Shown: positions 24,618 to 32,680 of the stretch, piece by piece
Position numbering within the stretch: the stretch's first letter is position 1
How the letters are laid out: each line of letters starts with the position of its first letter
Assembly: GCA_013203845.1 (NCBI GenBank)
Contig: JABMPE010000218.1
Span: 1 to 36,185 of the forward strand
Source: Rhodopirellula sp.
GTDB taxonomy: Bacteria; Planctomycetota; Planctomycetia; Planctomycetales; Planctomycetaceae
Reading direction: 5' to 3'
Length of the DNA stretch: 36,185 nucleotides
Made by a program: the position numbers and the translations under genes
The notes under the pieces: model-generated
What the model was told of the DNA's origin: nothing
What the model saw: only the letters and a program-made list of their open reading frames with translations
Databases searched by the model: none

Positions 24618-25811
24618 ATGCGCGGTCGAGTTGGGCGGGGCGATCCGGATTTCGGGTCGGACTCGTTTCTGGACATCATTGCGAATCTGGTTGGAATTCT
24701 CGTCATTCTGATTGTGCTGGCGGGCCTGCGCGCGGCTCAGGTTTCCGTCGAACCCGACGAGATTGAAATGGCCGCCGTGGCGACGGATGCTTCCAGCGTT
24801 CCCGGGTTTGAAACGCTCGCTCCGGAAGCATCGTCAAACATGAAGAAGTCGCGGTCCCCATCGGTGGCCGATGTCGACGTGGAGAAACGAGGATCGAAAA
24901 AAACGGAAGCGGCAGTGCAGCCGAATCCTGAATCAACCCTCGGCGAAGATGCTGTTCCGCTGGAGCTGGCCGAGTCTCAGCGTCAGGAGTTGCTCAGCGC
25001 AGTGAAGGGACTGGAATCGCGGCTGGCGACGTTGCCTGTTGACGGGGCACTTGCCGATCTGAAAGCGGTACAGTCTGAGCTGGCTGTCGTCGCCGGTCAG
25101 CTGCCTGGATTGCAGCAACGACTGGTCATGGAAGACGCAAATCGACGGCGATCGTTAATTGAAGCGACGAAGTTTGACGCCGAGTATCACGCGTTACGCA
25201 AGCAGCTGGTCGAAGTGAACCAGACGTTTGAGGAACTCAGGACGGCAGAACGTCCGGTTGAAGAATTCGAGTTGCGAATCAATCCGGTCGGACGGCGAGG
25301 CCACGGCGAAGAACTGCTGTTTCGCATCGAAAACGGTCGGGTCATTCATCTGCCCGCCACCGTTCTGTTTGGAAAAGCGGAGCTTCAGTCGGGCAGGTTA
25401 ACACCGCTGACGGGGGTGTCGGACCTCGAATCGGGAACAGTCGGGCCGGTCGATGGAGTCACGCTGGACTATGAAACTCGAATTGTGGCGGGCATGGTGC
25501 CGACGTCGTCCGGCTCTTCAACCTACGCCCTTCACAAACTGATGCGTGGCACGCTTCGAGTGACGCGACTTGCCGTTCCCGAAGAATGGAAAAGCTCGAT
25601 CGAAGAGCACGGTACTGTTTCCCGATTGATGCTGGCGGCGCCGCCAAACGCGTTCGCTCGGCTGTTCGTGACCCCGGACAGCTTCGAAGCGGCCAGACGC
25701 GTCGCGGCATTTATTCGAACGCTGGGCCACGGCGTCGCCACCATGCCGATCGAACCGGGCACGGATATCAAGCTGACCTACGGAAACGGCTCGGACGCTC
25801 TGGTGCAGTAG
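24618..25811 (+). CDS. Single-helix ExbD-like membrane-anchored protein (channel partner 2)
   Basis: This 397-residue protein starts at ATG 24618 with AGGGA 9 nt upstream, 26 nt after the preceding gene. Residues 15-37 (DSFLDIIANLVGILVILIVLAGL) form the membrane helix. Asp19 sits at its start, comparable to the proton-relay Asp of ExbD, TolR and MotB. A coiled coil spans about 115-215, followed by an alpha/beta region at about 220-397 with GEELLFRIENGRVIHLP and FARLFVTPDSFEAARRVAAFI. That region parallels the middle region of the previous protein (coiled coil, then a hydrophobic strand with V-P-x3-EA), so the two probably share ancestry. It is not a canonical short ExbD (about 140 residues). 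It is probably the acid-bearing partner of the channel. Function is otherwise unknown. Confidence 0.75.
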   Translation: MRGRVGRGDPDFGSDSFLDIIANLVGILVILIVLAGLRAAQVSVEPDEIEMAAVATDASSVPGFETLAPEASSNMKKSRSPSVADVDVEKRGSKKTEAAVQPNPESTLGEDAVPLELAESQRQELLSAVKGLESRLATLPVDGALADLKAVQSELAVVAGQLPGLQQRLVMEDANRRRSLIEATKFDAEYHALRKQLVEVNQTFEELRTAERPVEEFELRINPVGRRGHGEELLFRIENGRVIHLPATVLFGKAELQSGRLTPLTGVSDLESGTVGPVDGVTLDYETRIVAGMVPTSSGSSTYALHKLMRGTLRVTRLAVPEEWKSSIEEHGTVSRLMLAAPPNAFARLFVTPDSFEAARRVAAFIRTLGHGVATMPIEPGTDIKLTYGNGSDALVQ

Positions 25812-26190
25812 CCCTGGTGGAAAATCCACTCGCTCGCACGGATGGGTCAACATTGCTCGTCCGTTTTGTCCGGGACTGATCCGCCGCCGATCATTCAGGC
25901 ATGTGGCGACGTATTGCGTCGCGTCAAGTCAATTGTGTGACGAGCCCGTTGCTTGGCGCGGCGAGAGAATTCGTCCAGGCTTCCTTTCGACCGTTCGGTC
26001 ATAGATCATTTCTTTCGAGTATCGAATATATTTCCGCCGGATTGCTTTCCGCTTCCCGGTTTGGTTCGAACGCGGTCAGCCGCGTGTGGATTGAGCCGCA
26101 GGCAGGGACATGGAATTCTGGCGGGCAGCAGATTGATTCGACAGGGTGCGCTGGTGGAACCGGTCGTTTCGTCGTTGAGGGAGCACGGCA
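25812..26190. other. Intergenic region after the ExbB-like unit
   Basis: This 379-nt stretch holds no convincing gene. A short dyad (GTGGA-aaa-TCCAC) just after the stop at 25811 lacks a T-tract and is weak as a terminator. An AT-rich patch near 26024-26034 (GAATATATTT) could contain a -10 element, but I found no matching -35. GAGGGAG near 26177-26183 is the ribosome binding site of the next gene. Confidence 0.5.
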
Positions 26191-26520
26191 GTGAGCAACG
26201 TACGCCTGACAAATAAAGATGATTCGTACGTCATCGCCGTTGATTTCTGGAATGAAGTGCTGGACTGGGCCGAGGACAATGGCTGGACTCCAGAGCACGA
26301 AGGCATTTGCTACCGTGGCCAGATGGAGCTTTCCGTCGGGCAGGAAGATGCCGTGAATCTTTCTGACGCTCTGGAATTCATCGCGGGCGACATCGTGCTG
26401 CACGAGTACGAAGTTCCCGATCAGTTCCTGCGTCACCTGCTGGACAGCCTGTTGAAACTGTCTGTGTTTTTTCAGGTGGGCGAGTTCCGCATTCTTCCTC
26501 AGGGTAAAACTGAATTCTGA
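26191..26520 (+). CDS. Small acidic protein of unknown function
   Basis: GTG 26191 with GAGGGAG about 8 nt upstream starts a 109-residue protein rich in Asp and Glu. It has no signal peptide, membrane helix or Cys pair. It shows well-formed alternating segments such as YVIAVDFWNEVLDWAED, LSDALEFIAGDIVLHEYEV and LLKLSVFFQVGEFRIL, which suggest a compact alpha/beta cytoplasmic domain. I do not recognise the family. It ends 36 nt before the Tat-exported amidohydrolase gene on the same strand and could be co-transcribed with it, though no functional link is visible. Base composition and codon use look like the neighbours, which supports a real gene. Confidence 0.65.
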   Translation: MSNVRLTNKDDSYVIAVDFWNEVLDWAEDNGWTPEHEGICYRGQMELSVGQEDAVNLSDALEFIAGDIVLHEYEVPDQFLRHLLDSLLKLSVFFQVGEFRILPQGKTEF

Positions 26521-26556
26521 AAACCAGGTCTTCGCTATTATCGGAGTGAAAGTTTC

Positions 26557-27543
26557 ATGTCACAGTTCACCAGCCGTCGTGATTTTCTCAAAGCCTCAGC
26601 GGTCGCTGGCGTTTCGCTGGCCGCTGCCGGAACTGAGTCGCCAGCCGAGGCCGCCGAAGGCACGGTCGATCAGAGGACGATTCCCGTCTGCGACACTCAT
26701 CTTCATCTCTGGGATCTGGAGAAGTTCCGGCTGCCATGGCTGTCGAACGAGGGCGTGGAGTCACTCAATCGAAGTTTCGTGATGCAGGATTATCTGGAAG
26801 CGACCGCTCACCAGAATGTCGCCAAGGCTGTTTACATGGAAGTAAATGTCGCTTCCGAGTTGCAGACGAAAGAAGCCGAGTACGTGCTGGCTCTCTGTAA
26901 ACGTGACGACAATCCCATGGTGGGAGCTGTCATCGGCGGCTCACCACAGTCGGCAGATTTCCGAGGTTACATCGAGAAACTTGCTGGAAACGGCTACCTG
27001 AAAGGCGTTCGAACCGTTCTGCACGACGACGACCGTCCCACGGGCATGTGTCTGCAGTCGCAATTCGTTCAGAACATCAGGCTGCTCGGGGAACTCGGCC
27101 TGCGATACGACCTCTGCATGAGACCTGATGAACTTCAGGACGGAGCAAAGCTGGCTGCAATGTGCCCGAAAACGCAGTTCGTCCTCGATCATTGCGGAAA
27201 TCTCAGCGTCCAGAACAAAGACGCCAAATTGCGAGCGGCCTGGGAAAAAGGCATTCGTGAGCTGGCCGCACTGTCCAACGTCATGTGCAAGATTTCGGGA
27301 ATCATCGTGACGGCGGATCGTGAAAATTGGTCTGCCGCGGACCTCGCGCCCAACATGAATTTTTGCATGGACACGTTTGGCGAGGATCGAGTGATGTTTG
27401 CCGGCGACTGGCCTGTCTGCACGCTGACGGCACCGTTTGCGGGCTGGCTCGGGGCGCTCAAAGAGGTTGTCAAAGGTCGATCGAAGCGTTTCCAGCACAA
27501 ACTCTTCCATGACAACGCCGTCCGCTTTTACGAGCTGGGATAA
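26557..27543 (+). CDS. Tat-exported amidohydrolase-2 family protein (fuconolactonase/LigI-like)
   Basis: This 328-residue protein starts with a textbook twin-arginine signal (SRRDFLK at 6-12, then a hydrophobic stretch and AEAA), so it is exported folded. The mature part is a TIM-barrel metal-dependent hydrolase of the amidohydrolase-2 type (PF04909). It has DTHLHLWD with metal-type His48 and His50, a QFVLDHCGN block with the third His, and MFAGDWPVCTL carrying the C-terminal Asp. This set resembles L-fuconolactonases and 2-pyrone-4,6-dicarboxylate lactonase, which open sugar or aromatic lactones. Members of this family are usually cytoplasmic, so an exported version is of interest. GGAG about 10 nt upstream supports ATG 26557. 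The exact substrate cannot be decided. Confidence 0.87.
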   Translation: MSQFTSRRDFLKASAVAGVSLAAAGTESPAEAAEGTVDQRTIPVCDTHLHLWDLEKFRLPWLSNEGVESLNRSFVMQDYLEATAHQNVAKAVYMEVNVASELQTKEAEYVLALCKRDDNPMVGAVIGGSPQSADFRGYIEKLAGNGYLKGVRTVLHDDDRPTGMCLQSQFVQNIRLLGELGLRYDLCMRPDELQDGAKLAAMCPKTQFVLDHCGNLSVQNKDAKLRAAWEKGIRELAALSNVMCKISGIIVTADRENWSAADLAPNMNFCMDTFGEDRVMFAGDWPVCTLTAPFAGWLGALKEVVKGRSKRFQHKLFHDNAVRFYELG

Positions 27544-27765
27544 GTCGGATCGCGGTCGACTCGACCAGTTGGCCGACCAGACGCAGTCAGAAATTTTCAG
27601 CCTGCCCCGTGCTGGATGCCCGATTTTCGTGGTCGAGAATGCTCGTTCCTGACGATTGGCAGTGGTTGGGGACAAGCTGGATTCGCTGTAGGCCGTTTGC
27701 TAGTCTTCGCGGCGCAATTAGTCCTCAGCTAACGGTTTACCGTCAAAAACTCAGGAATGTCTCTT

Positions 27766-28269
27766 ATGGCTACGGCGATCATTGGAGTCCACGCTCACGA
27801 CGAATCCGAGATTCGGTCGAAATATCCTTCGATCGCTTCAACGGCTCTGGGACGCGTACTGGGCAGTCTTTACGAGTCGGTTCCAGTTCGAATCTGGGGC
27901 ATCAAGCTCTCGAATCTGCTGTTTGTGCTACCCACGGCTGTGATTGGCGTGCTGCTTTACGTTCTGAACAAAATTTTTGGTGAGCGTTACGTTCTGACCA
28001 ACTGGTCGGTTCAGCGATGGGCCGTCATCGGGCAACGGCAATTTCAGTCGGTCAAGCTGACCGATGCCGTCGACATTGAGTATGTGCAGCTGCCCGGTCA
28101 GGAATACTATCACGCGGGCGATCTGATCCTGAAAAATGCCAAGGGCGATCCACTGATGAGAATCTGCGGTGTGAAAGACGCCGACATCTTTCGTCAGATC
28201 ATCGAGAAAGCTCGCGATGCCCGCGTCGGAACCGAACTGTCGCTGGCAGCGATCGAGGCACGAGCTTAA
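27766..28269 (+). CDS. PH-domain-like (DUF304-type) membrane protein
   Basis: The open frame allows ATG 27757 or 27766. I prefer 27766, because AGGA (27753-27756) lies 9 nt before it but abuts the first ATG. The 167-residue product has one strong hydrophobic segment (LSNLLFVLPTAVIGVLLYVL). A region resembling bacterial PH-like domains follows: YVLTNWSVQRWAVIGQRQFQSVKL, where the YxLT start and a following beta-rich stretch (DAVDIEYVQLPGQ, DLILKNAKGDPLMRICGV) are characteristic. Such proteins are usually membrane-associated and of unknown function. The gene stands alone and is followed by a clear bidirectional terminator. Confidence 0.7.
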   Translation: MATAIIGVHAHDESEIRSKYPSIASTALGRVLGSLYESVPVRIWGIKLSNLLFVLPTAVIGVLLYVLNKIFGERYVLTNWSVQRWAVIGQRQFQSVKLTDAVDIEYVQLPGQEYYHAGDLILKNAKGDPLMRICGVKDADIFRQIIEKARDARVGTELSLAAIEARA

Positions 28270-28334
28270 CACTGAACGCGGCATTGGCATTGGCTGTTGC
28301 TGTGTGTGTTTGCGTTTATGAGTTGCTATCAAAC

Positions 28335-28372
28335 AAAAGCGGCCTGTCCGATTTCGGGCAGGCCGCTTTTTT
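28335..28372. terminator. Bidirectional Rho-independent terminator
   Basis: AGCGGCCTGTCC (28338-28349) pairs with GGGCAGGCCGCT (28356-28367) over 12 bp with one T-G wobble and a 6-nt loop. A run of six T (28367-28372) follows and AAAA precedes it, so it can work on both strands. It lies between the convergent PH-like gene and glmS. Confidence 0.9.
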
Positions 28373-28407
28373 CGTTCGTCACGCAGGGCGTTTGCTGGGC
28401 TGTTCAG

Positions 28408-30270
28408 CTATTCGACCGTCACGCTCTTAGCGAGGTTTCGTGGGCGATCGACGTTACAGCCACGTAGCAGTGCCACGTGGTAGGCCAGTAATTGCAGCGG
28501 TACTGACGTGACCAGTGGCTGCAGGAAGTCGTCGACTTCGGGGACGTAGATCACGTCATCGGCCATCTCTTTGACTCGAGTGTCGCCTTCGCACGCAATG
28601 GCGATGACTGGACCTCGTCGGGCTTTGACCTCTTCCAGATTGCTCATGACCTTTGGATAGATTCCCCCTTTGGGGATGACAAAGACGCTGGGCGTTTTTT
28701 CGTCGACCAGGGCGATCGGGCCGTGTTTCATCTCAGCCGCCGGGTAACCTTCGGCGTGGATATAGCTGATTTCTTTAAGTTTCAGAGCACCTTCCAGCGC
28801 GGCCGGAAAGTTGTACAGCCGGCCCAGATACAGGAAGTTGTCGAAGCCGTAATACTTGTCGGCGACCGCCTGAACCTGCTCGTGGCACTTCAGAGCCTGT
28901 TCCATCATCGCGGGCATGTTCCGCAACTGGTTGAGCATTCGCTTGCCGGCAGGGTACGAAAGGCCACGCATTCGGCCAAAGTAAATCGCCAGTAACGTGA
29001 GCGCCGTCACCTGCGAGGTGAACGCTTTGGTGGAAGCAACGCCGATTTCCGGTCCGGCGTGCAGAAAGATGCCACCGTCCGATTCGCGAGCGATCGTTGA
29101 GCCCACTACGTTGCAGATGGCCAGGCTGTGATGCCCTTTGCGTTTGCACTCACGCAGTGCGGCCAGCGTGTCGGCGGTTTCGCCACTTTGAGTGATCGCG
29201 AAGACCATCGTGTTGTGAGTCATCGGAGGGTTGCGGTAACGCAGTTCGCTGGCGTACTCGACTTCGGTCGGAATTCGAGCAAATTCTTCAAGCAGGTACT
29301 CGCCTACCAGTCCGGCATGCCAGCTTGTTCCGCAGGCGGTCAACACGATGCGGTCCACCTGTCGCAACTGTTGCGGGTCGATGTCCAGGCCGCCGAACTT
29401 GGCCGTTGCCGCGTCGTCGTCAATACGGCCTCGCATGCAGTTTTCGATGGCTTCAGGCTGCTCGAAGATTTCCTTCAGCATGTAATGGTCGTACTGTCCC
29501 AGATCGCGGTCGTTGGCGACCTGATCGAGGACATGAATCGACGGCTGCTGTTGACCCGTGTGGCGGTGGTGCAACTCCAGGCCTTCCGGACGCAGGACTG
29601 CCAGTTCATGATCAGAGAGATAGACGACTTCGTCGGTGTAGCCAACCAGAGGGCTGGCATCGCTGGCGAGGAAGTATTCGTCTTCACCAACTCCGACCAC
29701 CATCGGGCTTCCGACGCGTGCGGCAATCAGAAGATCAGGAAACTCGCGGAACAGCACCCCGATTCCGTACGTCCCTTTGAATTCGTTCAGTGCTGCTTCA
29801 ACAGCTTTGAGGCAGGAGTTCGACGACTCCGGATCAGCTCCTAGTTTGATCTGTTCCAGCCACTTGTGGCAGATCATGTGCGCGATGACTTCGCTGTCGG
29901 TTGTCGTTCGGAAAACGTAACCGAAAGTCTGCAGTTGCTCTTTCAGTTTGGCGTAATTCTCGATAACGCCGTTGTGAACGATGACCACCTCGCCATTTCC
30001 GCCGACGTGCGGGTGCGAATTCAGGTCAGTCGTTTCACCGTGAGTTGCCCAGCGCGTGTGTCCGATGCCAGTGGTACCGTGGATCGGGTTGGCGTCGACA
30101 AGGCGGCTCAGCTCATCAACTCGCCCTTTTCGTTTGCGAATGCCGATCTCGCCGTTGTTCTGAATCGCGATGCCGGCGCTGTCGTAGCCGCGATATTCCA
30201 GACGCCGCAGGCCCTCCAGCAGGAACTCGGGAGCCGAACGAAATCCAACATAGCCGACGATACCACACAT
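28408..30270 (-). CDS. glmS: Glutamine--fructose-6-phosphate aminotransferase (isomerizing)
   Basis: GlmS makes glucosamine-6-phosphate from fructose-6-phosphate and glutamine, the entry to UDP-GlcNAc for cell wall and lipopolysaccharide. The 620-residue protein begins MCGIVGYVG with nucleophile Cys2. It contains the glutaminase blocks LRRLEYRGYDSAGIA, GHTRWATHG and HNGVIENY, and two SIS sugar-isomerase domains (LTACGTSWHAGLVGEYLLEE, ITQSGETADTLAALRE, KGGIYPKVMSNLEE). It ends with RPRNLAKSVTVE, the conserved catalytic C-tail. Length is standard. GGAG 8 nt upstream supports ATG 30270. It is monocistronic, converging on the terminator at 28335-28372 and divergent from surE. I see no glmS-ribozyme-like leader in the 294-nt upstream gap. 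Confidence 0.97.
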   Translation of the reverse strand: MCGIVGYVGFRSAPEFLLEGLRRLEYRGYDSAGIAIQNNGEIGIRKRKGRVDELSRLVDANPIHGTTGIGHTRWATHGETTDLNSHPHVGGNGEVVIVHNGVIENYAKLKEQLQTFGYVFRTTTDSEVIAHMICHKWLEQIKLGADPESSNSCLKAVEAALNEFKGTYGIGVLFREFPDLLIAARVGSPMVVGVGEDEYFLASDASPLVGYTDEVVYLSDHELAVLRPEGLELHHRHTGQQQPSIHVLDQVANDRDLGQYDHYMLKEIFEQPEAIENCMRGRIDDDAATAKFGGLDIDPQQLRQVDRIVLTACGTSWHAGLVGEYLLEEFARIPTEVEYASELRYRNPPMTHNTMVFAITQSGETADTLAALRECKRKGHHSLAICNVVGSTIARESDGGIFLHAGPEIGVASTKAFTSQVTALTLLAIYFGRMRGLSYPAGKRMLNQLRNMPAMMEQALKCHEQVQAVADKYYGFDNFLYLGRLYNFPAALEGALKLKEISYIHAEGYPAAEMKHGPIALVDEKTPSVFVIPKGGIYPKVMSNLEEVKARRGPVIAIACEGDTRVKEMADDVIYVPEVDDFLQPLVTSVPLQLLAYHVALLRGCNVDRPRNLAKSVTVE

Positions 30271-30564
30271 GTGGAACGCTCCATCGCAGAGGGAGAGACG
30301 AGGTGCAGGGGATGCGTCTCGGCAAGAACTGCCGGGAGGGATGACCGATAAGAGGCGGGAAACTATTCGTGGATGCGGTTGAACGTCAAGATGAGTCGGC
30401 GAAGGTCGCTGCTCGACTGAAATCCTGCAGTGTCAGCAGTTCGGTCGCTTTTTGGCGAGAATCCTACCAGCAGAAGCTGGCAATTCTGATCGAATCAAAC
30501 CGGTTGTTGGTTGATCGGGACAGTTGCCCGATACCTGATTCGATGGTTCGTTTTCGAGGTGCTT

Positions 30565-31290
30565 ATGAAGTTTCTGGTGACGAATGACGACGGCGTTGAT
30601 GCGCCCGGAATTCGCGCGTTGGCGGCGGCGGCCAGCCAGATCGGCGAAGTGCTGGTCGTGGCTCCGGAAGAAGCACATTCAGGCTGCGGTCATCGAGTGA
30701 CAACGCACGAGGCCATCCCGGTACGTGAATACGCAACCGGTTGGTGGGCGATCGGCGGTACACCGGCTGATTGTACGCGGGTTGGACTTCGCGAGATCGC
30801 GGCCGACTGTGACTGGGTTCTGGCCGGAGTCAATGCGGGAGCGAACCTCGGCGTTGACATCTTCATGTCGGGCACGGTGGCGGCTGTTCGAGAAGGAGCC
30901 CTGCTTGGCTGTCCGGGGATCGCGTTTTCTCATTACCGCGCCGCCGGAGGAAAGTTCAACTGGGAATTTGCCGTCGAAAACGCCGTGCGAGCTATTAAAA
31001 GAATCATGGCGGATCCCACTGCGGCGGAGGGGTTCTGGAACGTCAATCTGCCGGACTTGTCGGTCGGATCGGCCAGTTCCGGAGAAAGTCCTGGGCGATT
31101 GCTGAATCGAACGCATCCGCATCTGATCGATTGCCCTGTGGGCCGTCACCACCTGCCCGTCGACTTTGTGAATGATCGTGGAAAGCTCACGTATCGCGGA
31201 GTTTACCAGGATCGTCCCTCCGATCCGGGCGACGATGTTGACGTCTGTTTTGGCGGAGACATCGCGGTTTCGCGGCTTTCGATCTGGTAG
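30565..31290 (+). CDS. surE: 5'/3'-nucleotidase SurE
   Basis: SurE removes phosphate from nucleoside monophosphates and is linked to stationary-phase survival. ATG 30565, with GAGGT just upstream, gives 241 residues starting MKFLVTNDDGVDAPGI, where the adjacent Asp8 and Asp9 bind the metal. Further family blocks are VVAPEEAHSGCGHRVT, AGVNAGANLGVDIFMSGTVAAVREG and the YRGVYQDRPSDPGDDVDV segment near the C-terminus. The open frame extends 18 codons upstream (to 30511), but that part has no family match. The protein is slightly shorter than many SurE proteins at the C-terminus but all active-site blocks are present. The gene is divergent from glmS and separated by 311 nt from the downstream diguanylate cyclase gene. 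Confidence 0.95.
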   Translation: MKFLVTNDDGVDAPGIRALAAAASQIGEVLVVAPEEAHSGCGHRVTTHEAIPVREYATGWWAIGGTPADCTRVGLREIAADCDWVLAGVNAGANLGVDIFMSGTVAAVREGALLGCPGIAFSHYRAAGGKFNWEFAVENAVRAIKRIMADPTAAEGFWNVNLPDLSVGSASSGESPGRLLNRTHPHLIDCPVGRHHLPVDFVNDRGKLTYRGVYQDRPSDPGDDVDVCFGGDIAVSRLSIW

Positions 31291-31601
31291 GGAATGTCAC
31301 GTGGTACCGGAATGTTGATTTCCAGCACACGCCAATTCCCGCCAGAGGTAAATGCCCCGCGTCTCTACCTTCCCGCACGGTGGTAAGGTTTCGTTGACCT
31401 TGGGATCAGGCTGCGCAGGTATTAGAGGTCTCGCCGGTAATCGCGGATGAATTCGTTCGAGACGCGAGTTGACGGTTCGATCATCTCTCACGGTAATTGT
31501 GGACGAGTCGGAGCTGTGATAGGTCCGAGCTTCTTCGATGCCCTTCCTGCAGGACGCGGAAACTCAATTCGGAAAGTGCTTTAGAACTACGGAGCGGAGA
31601 A
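31291..31601. other. Intergenic region between surE and the GGDEF gene
   Basis: This 311-nt stretch has no recognisable gene or terminator. The only promoter-like match is TTGACC (31394-31399), with a poor -10 candidate about 18-20 nt later, which I do not consider reliable. GGAG at 31591-31594 is the ribosome binding site for the next gene. The downstream frame is open back to 31497, but the extension has no support. Confidence 0.5.
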
Positions 31602-32615
31602 ATGGACAGCAGGATCACCGGCTCAGCAAGTCAATTGCGAGACACAGGATCGGAACTGGCACAAGTGCCGATCGTTCCTGCTGGAACCGTACTCGTTGAA
31701 CTCGCTCAGGTTTTCGCAAAGCATGAGACCCAGCATGTTCTCGTTCAGGAAACGTCTGGCGGTCTGCTGGGAATTGTTTCGGCAGGTGACCTGCAGAATG
31801 CGATGAGGACAACCTCTGACAGCGGAATGACGGCGTGGCATCATCGAACGGTCGAGTCGTTGATTTCCGTCACACTGGAGCTCGAAGAGAACGCCGGCAG
31901 AAAACGTCCAGAAAAAGACCGTAAACAGGAAGACTGTAAACAGGTTGTCGAGCAGGATTGTGTGTCGATCAGAGATGGAGCTGACTTGCTGGCTCTGATG
32001 ACTAATGAAGACGTCCTGCTCAGCTGGAATCGGCTTGAGCCTGCCCTGGCTCGTGCCGCAACAGACGCTTTAACGAGTCTGCCAAACCGTACTCACTTCG
32101 AACGACGGTTTCAGGAAGAGTGGCAGCGAGCGACTCGCCTGGGGCTGACGCTCGGACTGCTGATCATCGACATCGACCATTTCAAACAGGTCAACGACAC
32201 GTTCGGTCATCTCCGAGGTGACATGGTACTGGCGGCGGTGGCACAGTGCTGCCAGAAGCAGCTTCGTTCCTACGACCTCGTGGCCCGCTTTGCTGGCGAC
32301 GAATTTGTCGCCGTGACGTGTGGATGCAGCGTCGAGGACATCGATCTTCCGATCAGGCGACTGCAGGATTCGATTCGCTCGTTGAATCTGCAGTTCAACG
32401 GGGAACACGTACCGACCACACTTTCGATCGGTGCGTCGGTCGTCTGTTCCGGACTGGACGAGCTGAAGGCCGAAGATCTGCTGGAGTCCGCCGACCAGTG
32501 CCTCTACCTCGCCAAACGCAACGGTCGAAACCGCGCCTACCGAGTGGAACTCTTCGGCGATGGCACTTCCGGAAGCCCAACCCGCGTTGATGCAGTACCG
32601 CTGAATGTCGAATAA
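31602..32615 (+). CDS. CBS-domain diguanylate cyclase (AGDEF variant)
   Basis: ATG 31602 (GGAG 7 nt upstream) gives 337 residues. Residues about 20-90 resemble a CBS ligand-binding domain (PAGTVLVELAQVFAKHETQH, LLGIVSAGDLQNAM). A highly charged insert (about 95-115) and a second, CBS-like half (IRDGADLLALMTNEDVLLSW) follow. The GGDEF domain spans about 148-325, with LTSLPNRTHFERR, DIDHFKQVNDTFGHLRGD and the active-site loop AGDEF (231-235). The Gly-to-Ala change at the first position occurs in some active cyclases. The product-inhibition I-site RxxD (RSYD, 222-225) is intact. No membrane helix is present, so it should be cytoplasmic and regulated by a nucleotide or other ligand at the CBS part. 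It would make cyclic di-GMP if active. Confidence 0.88.
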   Translation: MDSRITGSASQLRDTGSELAQVPIVPAGTVLVELAQVFAKHETQHVLVQETSGGLLGIVSAGDLQNAMRTTSDSGMTAWHHRTVESLISVTLELEENAGRKRPEKDRKQEDCKQVVEQDCVSIRDGADLLALMTNEDVLLSWNRLEPALARAATDALTSLPNRTHFERRFQEEWQRATRLGLTLGLLIIDIDHFKQVNDTFGHLRGDMVLAAVAQCCQKQLRSYDLVARFAGDEFVAVTCGCSVEDIDLPIRRLQDSIRSLNLQFNGEHVPTTLSIGASVVCSGLDELKAEDLLESADQCLYLAKRNGRNRAYRVELFGDGTSGSPTRVDAVPLNVE

Positions 32616-32680
32616 ACTATCGGTCAGATGCTGATCGAGGATTCGATCGCCGAATCGCGTCCGTTGGTTGAAATCAGCGG

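Noticed and set aside
27554-27566. GGTCGA-C-TCGACC palindrome after the amidohydrolase gene
   Set aside because: It is short, has almost no loop and no T-tract, and is probably chance in a sequence rich in TCGA.
29128-29844. A 238-codon plus-strand frame inside glmS
   Set aside because: It is a shadow of glmS, whose identity is certain.
30271-30564. A glmS ribozyme or riboswitch upstream of glmS
   Set aside because: No recognisable glmS ribozyme core was seen, and the element is known mainly from Firmicutes.
32640-32657. GATTCG/CGAATC dyad between the convergent GGDEF and PIMT genes, as a terminator
   Set aside because: A 6-bp stem with no T-tract is too weak to call.
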